A DNA stretch of 13,788 nucleotides from Fidelibacterota bacterium. GTDB lineage: Bacteria; Fidelibacterota; Fidelibacteria; Fidelibacterales; DSDE01. A program made the position numbers and the translations under genes. Shown in pieces: positions 1-7,381 of this stretch (position 1 is the first letter of the stretch; every line of letters begins with the position of its first letter). The notes under the pieces were generated by a model. It was not told the DNA's origin, ran no database searches, and saw nothing but the letters and a program-made list of their open reading frames with translations. The DNA lies in assembly GCA_011049095.1 (NCBI GenBank), contig DSDE01000110.1, forward strand, positions 1 to 13,788, in the 5' to 3' direction.

Positions 1-240
1 CGAATGCTGGATGCCACCCGCTCAGTGCGCAAACGGGAATTTAAAGAAGATCGGGAATCTAAAACCGGTGAGGCAATTTTCCGGCCAGGCCCTATGTCAC
101 TGCCGGAAGACCTGGGAAACAGCGAAAGCCTCATTGAAGAAATTCGCAGGGAACTGCAAAACAGCAAGCTGACCCACGAAGAAAAAAGAGAGATGGAGCT
201 CTATCTCCAAAAGCTTCGGGAACGATTTAACAGCAAATAA
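1..240 (+). CDS. 3' end of an unrecognised charged protein (partial)
   Basis: The reading frame is already open at the first base and ends at TAA 238-240, so this is probably the C-terminal 79 residues of a longer protein; an ATG at 4 could be internal. The visible part is very polar. It starts with a basic/acidic stretch (residues 8-22), has a Gly/Pro-rich linker (about 27-38), and ends in a probable amphipathic helix or coiled coil rich in Glu, Arg, Lys and Leu (about 43-78). No transmembrane segment or catalytic motif is visible. I do not recognise the family. It is followed by a 136-bp gap before the next same-strand gene, so it need not be in the same transcript. That it is coding rests on the long open frame and its protein-like composition. 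Confidence 0.6.
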   Translation, partial: RMLDATRSVRKREFKEDRESKTGEAIFRPGPMSLPEDLGNSESLIEEIRRELQNSKLTHEEKREMELYLQKLRERFNSK

Positions 241-330
241 AAAAATGGGGAATGGCCATTGAGAAATGAAACTATACACATCCACTTAAAAGATACTTGT
301 GCTGTCAGAGATGCAATCGTAAAAATCTTT

Positions 331-359
331 CTGAAAAAGTCAGATAAATATTTTATACA
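331..359 (+). promoter_or_regulatory. Candidate sigma70-like promoter for the TPR gene
   Basis: CTGAAA at 331-336 and TATACA at 354-359 are separated by exactly 17 nt; each matches the sigma70 consensus at 4 of 6 positions. Transcription would begin near 366, leaving only about 10 nt before the ATG at 377, which has no Shine-Dalgarno site. The region is AT-rich, so chance matches are likely, and the promoter consensus of this lineage is unknown. Confidence 0.28.
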
Positions 360-376
360 GCAGCATCGTAAATAAA

Positions 377-676
377 ATGAGTAAGCGGATAAAAATCTTT
401 ATTCTACTTTCTAGCCTGCTGGCGCTTTATTCATTTGGAGAATGTCAAACTCTGCAGCGGAAAGAAAATCAATCTCAAAGTTTCCAGCAAAAATATCAGC
501 AGGCGATAAATGCAGAGCGACTCAGGCAACCGGAAAATGCCCTTAAAATCTACCTAGAACTGTTGGAAGAACAAGCTGGCAACACCGCTATCCGTCATCG
601 TATCAAAGCCCTTTATATCAGCCAGCAAAAATGGCCGGAACTGGAGCGTTTTTTTCACAGATTGGCAAAAAATTGA
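377..676 (+). CDS. Exported TPR-type protein, N-terminal fragment (frameshifted)
   Basis: This 99-residue ORF begins with a good Sec signal peptide: a basic start (MSKRIK), a hydrophobic core (residues 7-18) and probable cleavage near residue 24. The Cys in FGEC is not in a convincing lipobox. Residues about 36-95 form helical pairs with TPR-like spacing, including an alanine- and leucine-rich helix with PENALKIYLELLEEQ. The frame hits TGA at 674-676 in the middle of a repeat. Removing one A from the run AAAAAA at 667-672 lets it read on through LAKIETNN into the ORF that begins at 705, giving one protein of about 633 residues. The ATG lacks a visible ribosome site, but the signal peptide fixes the start. 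Either a sequencing indel or a real lesion is possible. The role is unknown; TPR proteins usually act as scaffolds, here in the periplasm. Confidence 0.72.
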   Translation: MSKRIKIFILLSSLLALYSFGECQTLQRKENQSQSFQQKYQQAINAERLRQPENALKIYLELLEEQAGNTAIRHRIKALYISQQKWPELERFFHRLAKN

Positions 677-704
677 GACGAATAATTCCACTATCTCCAT
701 TGAA

Positions 705-2279
705 TTGGGATGGATAAAAACCCACACCGGCAAAAGCGAAGAAGCCAAACAAATCTGGCGACAGGCGCTGGCAAAAACCCGTCAAAAAGAACAAATCGCC
801 CGTTCAATTTTCCTCACCTGCGCAAATTATCCCGGCGATATGGACGGCGAGGCCGTGATGGACTTTTTACGCACCGAACTTAATAGCCCACTGATTCTGG
901 CAGCCGACTACCTAGCCTGGCTCATCGAAAGACAGCATTGGGAAAGCGCCTTTTTCGAAATTACAAGCCATCTTGATAATCCTGCTTTTCCAATCGAGAT
1001 TGTAAAAGCCAGGCTATTTCGCCTGCCTGCTAAAAATCCATTATCAGAGAGACTAATTTCCCATTATACCAGCGGTGATATCTCTATAGAAGCCGCAAAG
1101 CTTACGGCCGACCTGCTCTACCATGGAGGGCATCACAATGAATTGGCTGCATTTGTAAGTGCAAATATATCAAAAATCTCTGCGGAACAGGTTTTCACAT
1201 TTGCGCAAGGCCTACACCTGCAAAAACATTATGGCGCCAGCGAAATCATCTCTAAAGCAGCGCTGCATTCCCTCAAAAATCCTGAACTATTATCCAAAAC
1301 TCTTTTCATTTTAGCCGCCAACTATGAGCAGCAGTTTAGGGAAGCGCTTCCCCGAACCGAGCTTATTCCTCAGCCATTTCAAAATGAGCTGACACAAATT
1401 GACTTCTTTCCCTACTCCGCTGAAGAGGCAGAGCTTATTTTCAAAGCCATCTCTCTATACGACAGCCTGGCTGCGCTTTATGGAAATACGGCCCAAGAGG
1501 CTCGCTATCGTATCGGAGAGATTCGCTTCAATATTTTCAATGATTTTGATCAGGCGCGGAGAGATTTTCTCCTGGCTGCCGAGGGCGCCACATCGGCCAT
1601 CAAACTGCAGGCTATCAAGCGGCTCATCGATGTGGAAATAGCTTCTGGAAACCGTCAGGCTGCCTGGAAAATCTTGAAAGAAGCGCCGGAGAAATATAGA
1701 CTCCCCGTCGCTGATGAAGATGCGCTTATACTGAAACAGATACAGATGAATTACCTCTTCGGAGAAACGGACTCTCTGCAAAAAAATATCTACACCGCAT
1801 TGGCTCTCCTTGGAGAAAATCACCTTCTCTATAATGATCTGCTAAATTTTGCAGCCCTAACAAAAGTAATTCTGGCCGATAGCGAACATCGTAAAATCTT
1901 TTTACAGGGTGAAAACGAACTGCATCAGAATCGGCTTTCACAGGCCAAAGAGCGATTCTCCACCTTAATGAGAGCCACAAACCCCCTGTATGCTATAGCC
2001 GCAATGCGCCATCTCGACATTCTCCGCAGCCTGGGAGAAAAAGATATGGAAGAACTTTTTTGGAATGAGCACTATTCGGCGCTGTTGAATGGACCCTATG
2101 CTGACTACTTTACTGTTAGGTATGGAGAATATTTGGAATTTATTGTGAATGATAATCCCAGAGCTATTGAGCACTATACAGACTTTCTCCTGGCATTTCC
2201 CCAGAGCAGCTATTACGAAACGCTCAGACTCCACGCCAGAAAATTAATTCAATTGCAGAGCGGTCAAGTCCAGCCGTGA
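705..2279 (+). CDS. Exported TPR-type protein, main C-terminal part
   Basis: This 524-residue frame contains almost only alpha-helical repeats, with tetratricopeptide-like helix pairs throughout (for example GKSEEAKQIWRQAL near its start and NPRAIEHYTDFLLAFPQSSYYE near its end). I see no catalytic motif or membrane span. Its nominal start is a TTG at 705 that falls inside a repeat and has no signal peptide. The frame is open back to at least 672 and joins the 377-676 ORF if one A is dropped from the A6 run at 667-672. The real product is therefore probably signal peptide plus about 600 residues of repeats in the periplasm. The gene ends in TGA immediately against the TAA of the convergent CorC-type gene, with no terminator between them. 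The TPR call rests on the helical-repeat pattern; individual repeats are degenerate. Confidence 0.8.
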   Translation: MGWIKTHTGKSEEAKQIWRQALAKTRQKEQIARSIFLTCANYPGDMDGEAVMDFLRTELNSPLILAADYLAWLIERQHWESAFFEITSHLDNPAFPIEIVKARLFRLPAKNPLSERLISHYTSGDISIEAAKLTADLLYHGGHHNELAAFVSANISKISAEQVFTFAQGLHLQKHYGASEIISKAALHSLKNPELLSKTLFILAANYEQQFREALPRTELIPQPFQNELTQIDFFPYSAEEAELIFKAISLYDSLAALYGNTAQEARYRIGEIRFNIFNDFDQARRDFLLAAEGATSAIKLQAIKRLIDVEIASGNRQAAWKILKEAPEKYRLPVADEDALILKQIQMNYLFGETDSLQKNIYTALALLGENHLLYNDLLNFAALTKVILADSEHRKIFLQGENELHQNRLSQAKERFSTLMRATNPLYAIAAMRHLDILRSLGEKDMEELFWNEHYSALLNGPYADYFTVRYGEYLEFIVNDNPRAIEHYTDFLLAFPQSSYYETLRLHARKLIQLQSGQVQP

Positions 2280-3548
2280 TTAGTTCTGATTGTTATGTAT
2301 TTTTATTAAAATTGATACCAGCCGCCGCTTATTCATCTTTTGAACGATAAACTCAAAACCTTTCCAGAGCACTTTTTCTCGTAATTTTGGCACATGCCCC
2401 AGTTGATCCATAATAAACCCGCCTAAAGTATCAAATTCCCGCTCTTCGGGAAACGCTGTATTCAGCAGCTCGGCCAGGTCTTCTACATTGATGCCTGCAT
2501 CTACACTAAGCTCGTCGGCAGAATTCCAAACAAATTCGGGTTGTTCCTCGTCATCCATCTCATCCTGAATATCGCCGAGAATTTCTTCCAGCACATCCTC
2601 CACCGTCACGATACCGCTGGTGCCGCCATATTCATCTACCACCACAGCTATTTTTGTCTTACGCTGCTGAAATTCTTTCAGCATATTGCTGATGCTTTTG
2701 GTTTCCGGCACAAAGAGAGGCGGACGCAGCAAAAAGCGAATATTGAACGCAACGGTCTCCTGATCGATATAGGGCAGCAAATCCTTGGTGAATAAAAAAC
2801 CAACGATGCTATCTAAGTCATTTTGATAAACCGGAAATCGACTGAATCGCTGTTGCTCTACAAAATGTATGATTTCCTGGGGGTCTTGATTAATATCAAT
2901 GGCAATAATATCTGGTCGCGGTACCATTATTTCACGAATGTTTGTGTCTGAAAATTTCATCAGAGAAGTAATCATATCCTTCTCCTTTGATTGTAGCATC
3001 CCCTTTTTTTCTCCCAACTCCACAAGGGCATAAAGGTCCTCTGTACGGTTGAAAAGAGGCTCTTTGCCAACCTGAAACAATTTTGCGATGCCGCTTGTCA
3101 TTCTATAAAATAGCTCTGTCAAAGGCGATAAGAGATAGCTAATCATCGAGATGAAACCACTGATACTCATACTGTATTGGGTTGAATTTCTTATGGCAAT
3201 AATTTTCGGCAAAATTTCTCCAAAAATTATTATCGTTAAACTAAGGACTAAAACCTCAATCAGAACCACCCAAAAGTCCGGCAATTGAGATTCTACGGCA
3301 AAATCGTAGGCGATAGATGCGGAAAGCACACCCAGTGAAATATTTACAAAAATATTACCGGTAAGAATTACAATCAGCAAGCGCCGTGGACGGTCTAAAA
3401 GCGCCAAAACCCGCCGTGCTGCGGGATTTCCATCGTTAGCTTCTGTTTCCAGCAGTTTGCGGCGAGCGCTAAAAAGCGCCGTTTCACTGCTGCTGAAAAG
3501 GGCAGAAAGTATAACTAAACTCAAAAAAAGAATGATTTCGCTCGTCAT
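2280..3548 (-). CDS. CorC/HlyC (CNNM-type) membrane protein with CBS pair
   Basis: At 422 residues this has the full hemolysin/CorC architecture. An N-terminal DUF21/CNNM membrane domain (about 1-165) has hydrophobic segments near 5-20, 57-80 and 93-118 and the typical FGEILPK at 109-115. A CBS pair (about 205-325) opens with MVPRPDI (208-214) and ends with DEYGGTSGIVTVEDVLEEIL (305-324). A C-terminal CorC_HlyC domain (about 338-415) contains the FDTLGG motif (372-377). Family members are inner-membrane proteins linked to Mg2+ or other divalent-cation export, with CBS domains that sense nucleotides; the 'hemolysin' name is historical. ATG 3546-3548 overlaps the ybeY stop in an ATGA junction, suggesting translational coupling. 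It is the last gene of the minus-strand cluster, and its TAA abuts the stop of the TPR gene. The transported ion cannot be inferred. Confidence 0.93.
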   Translation of the reverse strand: MTSEIILFLSLVILSALFSSSETALFSARRKLLETEANDGNPAARRVLALLDRPRRLLIVILTGNIFVNISLGVLSASIAYDFAVESQLPDFWVVLIEVLVLSLTIIIFGEILPKIIAIRNSTQYSMSISGFISMISYLLSPLTELFYRMTSGIAKLFQVGKEPLFNRTEDLYALVELGEKKGMLQSKEKDMITSLMKFSDTNIREIMVPRPDIIAIDINQDPQEIIHFVEQQRFSRFPVYQNDLDSIVGFLFTKDLLPYIDQETVAFNIRFLLRPPLFVPETKSISNMLKEFQQRKTKIAVVVDEYGGTSGIVTVEDVLEEILGDIQDEMDDEEQPEFVWNSADELSVDAGINVEDLAELLNTAFPEEREFDTLGGFIMDQLGHVPKLREKVLWKGFEFIVQKMNKRRLVSILIKIHNNQN

Positions 3549-3991
3549 TGTTCTGATATTTTCATTTTTGTTAAATATCGGTTTTCTAATTGAGTCATCG
3601 CAGCTTTTTCCTCAGGCGTCTGATCATCATTGCCAAGGAGATGAAGTATGCCATGGATGATTACCCGCTGCAGCTCTTCTATATACGCTGTGCCAAATTT
3701 GCCGGCATTTTCCAGGATACGCTGGGGGCTGAAATAAATCTCTCCCTCCAGATAGCCATCATTGCGCTCTAAAGGGAAAGCTATAACATCTGTATATTGG
3801 TCCACACCAAAATATTCCGATTTCATCTGACGTAATTTATCATCACTACAGGCAATCAGATTAAGCTCTGCTTTATTGATACCTTCTAAGCGAAGTACCA
3901 TTTTGGCTGCTGTTTTTAGCCTCTCCCAATAGACTCTGAAACGAGTTTTCCGATCGTCAAAAGTCCGGATAAGGAGATCATTTTTTCTCAT
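3545..3991 (-). CDS. ybeY: YbeY endoribonuclease / rRNA maturation factor
   Basis: This 148-residue protein has the normal YbeY length. YbeY is a metal-dependent single-strand endoribonuclease that acts in 16S rRNA 3'-end maturation and ribosome quality control. Visible signatures are TDVIAFPL (67-74), GEIYFS (83-88) and the metal motif HGILHLLGNDD (113-123). The third ligand, usually His in HGxLHLxGYDH, is Asp123; I know this His-to-Asp variant from Bacteroidetes-type YbeY proteins, so it is not evidence of inactivation. The ATG overlaps the end of the 7TM-HD gene by 14 nt, and the stop overlaps the corC-type start by 4 nt. Pairing with a 7TM-HD gene matches the yqfF-ybeY order known in Firmicutes. 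No strong Shine-Dalgarno site is seen, so translational coupling is likely. Confidence 0.93.
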   Translation of the reverse strand: MRKNDLLIRTFDDRKTRFRVYWERLKTAAKMVLRLEGINKAELNLIACSDDKLRQMKSEYFGVDQYTDVIAFPLERNDGYLEGEIYFSPQRILENAGKFGTAYIEELQRVIIHGILHLLGNDDQTPEEKAAMTQLENRYLTKMKISEQ

Positions 3992-6278
3992 TTAATGTCT
4001 CTCCAGCGTTCTTATCATCCTCAGGATATTCAATGCGGGCATGGTGCATCCGGCTTAAATCCTTGATTACAGCGACTTTAACTTTGGCCAGGTCTGCCAT
4101 AGTCAAGGGAGTTTCGTCTAATTCTCCAGCTAAGACCCGGGTCTTTATCAGCTTGTCAACCATCTGCTCTACATTTTGATAGCTTGGTTTTTTGAGGCTG
4201 CGGACAGCGGCTTCCATCGCCTCAATAATCATCAGTAGCCCCGTCTCTTTTGTGAAGGGCTTTCGGCCGTGATAACGAAAATCATCTTCATTGACATCTG
4301 CAGGATTTGCAGCTTCCTTTTTTGCCAGATCAAGAAAATAGGCTACCGTTGACGTGCCATGATGCGTATCAATAAAATCTTTAACAATCTGTGGCAATTT
4401 GTATATATCAGCCAACTCAAGGCCTTCCCGAACATGATTGACAACGACTTTGGCTGCCATATAGGGTTTCAACTGATTCAGTTTATTTTCACCCTGTTGA
4501 TTTTCTATAAAATATTCTGCTTTAGAAATTTTTCCGATGTCATGATAATAGGCGCCGACCCTTGCGAGAAGGCTATTTGCACCGATAGCTTCTGCCGCAG
4601 CTTCCACCATTGTGCCCACCATTACCGAGTGGTGAAACGTTCCAGGCGCTTTAATTGCCAGGTCTCTCAGAATAGGCCGATTCAAATCAGAAAGTTCTAA
4701 GAGTGTGATATCTGTCGTTACATCAAAAATTTTCTCCAAAAGACCTACCAGTCCATAAGTGCCTAAAATGCTAACCACACTATTAAGAAGTGCAAAATAA
4801 AAGAGATTTAGAAAATCTTTCCAGCTGGTGAATACGACCAACTGCAAGGATGAAACCGTGACAAAATAAGCCAAAAGTATGTATAGCATCGTAGTGAAAA
4901 TCTGCTCACGATTCCGCATTTGCCGCAGAAAAAGAATCCCAGCGTAAGCGGGCAATATATGAAGCAGGATAAACTGAAAATGGGTGCCAAAAACGTGTGC
5001 CAGCACAAAAATCAGCGCAATGGTGCTCATCACTGCAATCTGCACATCAAAAAAGATGACTATCATCAGCGCTGCCAGGGGAATGGGCACCGCCACCAGC
5101 GGAAAATTCCACACCTCCACCAGTAGGAAGGCAACACCGCTTACCAATATTTGAATCATGATAAGCAAACCAAGCTGGCGCAGATTATTCAGCACCTCCC
5201 GTTTATAGAGAAAGAGAAAAATAATCTGGACTGAGTATAGTATTGCCAATATGAGAAAGTCTGAAAATATCCTTTGAAATGCTCTTACGCCAAAAGCCTG
5301 CCGATGACGCTGCGACTCAGCAAAATTGAGAGAATTCAACTTTTTCAGCACCTCATCGGTAATCCGAATATTGGCATCAACAATTTTCTCATCTTTCAGC
5401 ACCCTGCCCTGCACAATTGGAATCCGTGAAGTTGCGTCGTCCTGGCGCTTTTCTGTCCTTTCCTTATCATAAATCAGGTTGGGCTCTATAAACAGCCGGG
5501 CAATATTGGCCAGCATTTGCTTTTTGCTGTGAGGGCTTTCCGGATATCTGGCGATGAGATCCTGAGCCAGACTTGTGACGGCCTCTTCCCTTTCCAAAAC
5601 GCCGCTTTTGTTCAAAATGACTTCCTCACCGGTGTCAACTGCCCCAATCTTTAATGAGGGAATATCACTTTTCTTAATATCAACAATACCAGAATTATAT
5701 AGATTGATGAGAATATTAATAAGCCCCTTTTCCAACTGAATCAGGTCAAGTTGCCTGGAATCTGAGGGATTATACAATTCCACAAACGGCAACATCGCCA
5801 CGTTAATACCAAACTGTGTATTAAGCTGCTCGACAATCTGCCAAAAGGCGATACTGTCAGAACGGAAGCTTATTTGCAGCGGCTGAAATTTTTCCGGTGT
5901 ATAGCGCATCATTTCCCGCTCTTTTCCGGTGATGTTCATTTGAATATGTCGCTGCTGAAGCGAGCGAGCCATCTGAAAAAATTGCTCAACTTTTCTGCTC
6001 TGCTGATTTAAAATATCCTGATTATGATTAAATGCGGCAACCGTTTTTTCTAGTGCTGATTTCTCTTCTTGACGAATTTCAGCTTCTGACTTCATTATAT
6101 CAAAATCATAAGGCGCGATAATTGTCTGCCGGGCAATTTCCCCAAGCTTATAGTCATACAAACGCAGCGCTTCCCGTGGTATCAAAGCCGTCAGAAGCAG
6201 TAAAAACAGAAGAATTATCAATACCGGCCTTGCCCAGCTCCAATCATACCTTCTTTTCTTTATTTTAAAAAAGACCAA
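3978..6278 (-). CDS. 7TM-HD phosphodiesterase, PgpH/YqfF family
   Basis: At 766 residues it has the complete 7TMR-HD layout: one N-terminal membrane anchor (about 18-36), an extracytoplasmic 7TMR-HDED domain (about 40-335), a hydrophobic seven-helix block (about 340-525) and a cytoplasmic HD domain (about 545-730). Listeria PgpH of this family hydrolyses cyclic-di-AMP; the same substrate is inferred here. HD-site residues visible are HH 549-550, HD 579-580 in GAYYHDIGK, His615 and HH 639-640 in THHGT, followed by FRYHGRKP. The final metal ligand, normally Asp in a MLADSVEAA-type motif, is Glu686 in MIIEAMEAA. The start is a TTG, the only usable start after the in-frame stop at 6291-6293, with a purine-rich GGGAAAGAG just upstream. 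A 107-bp AT-rich gap separates it from fabH. It overlaps ybeY by 14 nt. Confidence 0.92.
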   Translation of the reverse strand: MVFFKIKKRRYDWSWARPVLIILLFLLLLTALIPREALRLYDYKLGEIARQTIIAPYDFDIMKSEAEIRQEEKSALEKTVAAFNHNQDILNQQSRKVEQFFQMARSLQQRHIQMNITGKEREMMRYTPEKFQPLQISFRSDSIAFWQIVEQLNTQFGINVAMLPFVELYNPSDSRQLDLIQLEKGLINILINLYNSGIVDIKKSDIPSLKIGAVDTGEEVILNKSGVLEREEAVTSLAQDLIARYPESPHSKKQMLANIARLFIEPNLIYDKERTEKRQDDATSRIPIVQGRVLKDEKIVDANIRITDEVLKKLNSLNFAESQRHRQAFGVRAFQRIFSDFLILAILYSVQIIFLFLYKREVLNNLRQLGLLIMIQILVSGVAFLLVEVWNFPLVAVPIPLAALMIVIFFDVQIAVMSTIALIFVLAHVFGTHFQFILLHILPAYAGILFLRQMRNREQIFTTMLYILLAYFVTVSSLQLVVFTSWKDFLNLFYFALLNSVVSILGTYGLVGLLEKIFDVTTDITLLELSDLNRPILRDLAIKAPGTFHHSVMVGTMVEAAAEAIGANSLLARVGAYYHDIGKISKAEYFIENQQGENKLNQLKPYMAAKVVVNHVREGLELADIYKLPQIVKDFIDTHHGTSTVAYFLDLAKKEAANPADVNEDDFRYHGRKPFTKETGLLMIIEAMEAAVRSLKKPSYQNVEQMVDKLIKTRVLAGELDETPLTMADLAKVKVAVIKDLSRMHHARIEYPEDDKNAGETLNEKK

Positions 6279-6385
6279 ACTCTTTCCCTTTCATCAGAAG
6301 AGATTCAAAGTCCATCGCCACATCTCATATGTAATTTAAATGTTTTTTCAGCACTGTCTTCAAAATTATCAAAAATGATAAAAAA

Positions 6386-7381
6386 TCAGTAGCGAATAAG
6401 ATTTGCGCCCCAGGTAAAACCAGAACCAAAAGAAGTGGTAACGACTAGGTCTCCCCGTTTAAAAAGCCCCGCTTCCCAGGCTTCGTGAAAGGCTATAGGC
6501 ACAGTGGCTGCTGTTGTATTGCCATATTTAGCAATATTGGAATAAACTTTTTCCATTGGCAACCCCAACCTTTGAGCCACAGCTTCGGTTATGCGCTGAT
6601 TAGCCTGGTGCGGCACGACCATAGCGATGTCTTGTACTGTCAACTGGTGCTCTTTAAGTATTTCGAACACGACTTCCGGTATTTTGGTAATTGCATGCCG
6701 AAAAACATTCCTGCCATTCATTTTAGGATGATGGCGCCCTGCCTCGATATCTTCACAGCTAATTCGGCCAGTCTTTTTTGTAAGGGGATACTCCAGCCAC
6801 AACTGGTCATAATAGCGGCCATCGCTATAGAGTTTAGAGCCCAAAATGTCTGAGCCGTCATCAGAGTTTTGCAAGATAAAAGCGCCGGCTCCATCGCCAA
6901 AGAGTACAGAAATATCCCTGCCACGGGTTGTTTTATCCAGGCCGGGAGACTGCACTTCAGCTCCAACTAATAATATCGTTTTATAAACACCGCTTTTGAT
7001 GAAAAGATCAGCCATTTGCAAACCATAGATAAATCCGCAGCATTGTTGCCGCAAGTCAAAAGCAGGTATAGCCTTACAAGCCAATTTGCTTTGGATTAAA
7101 ACACCGATACCGGGGAAGAAAAAGTCTGGTGAAAGGGTGGCGGCAATGATAAGATCAATATCATCTGCTTTGAGGCCTGCCATCTCCAGAGCCTTTTGTG
7201 AAGCCTTCACGGCCAGGTCTGATGTACTGACATCGCCATCAGGCACAATAAATCGTCTTTCATGAATACCGCTGCGCTCAACAATCCATTCATTGCTGGT
7301 ATCCATAATTTTTTCCAGGTCAAAATTGGTCACGATATTTTCCGGCACAAAAAATCCATGACCCACAATTTTAGTTCTCAT
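6386..7381 (-). CDS. fabH: 3-oxoacyl-ACP synthase III (FabH)
   Basis: This 331-residue protein matches the usual length of ketoacyl-ACP synthase III, which condenses an acyl-CoA primer (typically acetyl-CoA) with malonyl-ACP to start fatty-acid synthesis in the cytosol. The Cys-His-Asn catalytic set is intact: Cys114 in FDLRQQCCGFIYG, His258 in VVPHQANQRI and Asn288 in KYGNTTAATVP. The C-terminal glycine-rich SFGSGFTWGANLIRY motif is typical. The active-site flank RQQCC differs from the common NAAC, so primer preference may differ and a specialised KAS III-like enzyme cannot be excluded. The start ATG lies 11 nt inside the recJ end and has an AGGAG site 6 nt upstream, so it is well fixed. No other fab gene is in the window, so it stands apart from any fab cluster. 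Confidence 0.93.
   Translation of the reverse strand: MRTKIVGHGFFVPENIVTNFDLEKIMDTSNEWIVERSGIHERRFIVPDGDVSTSDLAVKASQKALEMAGLKADDIDLIIAATLSPDFFFPGIGVLIQSKLACKAIPAFDLRQQCCGFIYGLQMADLFIKSGVYKTILLVGAEVQSPGLDKTTRGRDISVLFGDGAGAFILQNSDDGSDILGSKLYSDGRYYDQLWLEYPLTKKTGRISCEDIEAGRHHPKMNGRNVFRHAITKIPEVVFEILKEHQLTVQDIAMVVPHQANQRITEAVAQRLGLPMEKVYSNIAKYGNTTAATVPIAFHEAWEAGLFKRGDLVVTTSFGSGFTWGANLIRY

Noticed and set aside
251..260. Perfect 10-bp palindrome AATGGCCATT after the first gene.
   Set aside because: It is too short, has no loop and no T tract for a terminator, and there is no second copy to suggest an operator.
320..400. 11-nt direct repeat TAAAAATCTTT at 320-330 and 390-400.
   Set aside because: It is a low-complexity AT-rich sequence and one copy is inside the signal-peptide codons; chance is likely.
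1455..1823. Minus-strand 122-codon ORF within the TPR gene.
   Set aside because: It is an antisense shadow of a clear helical-repeat coding frame, with no start signal or recognisable domain.
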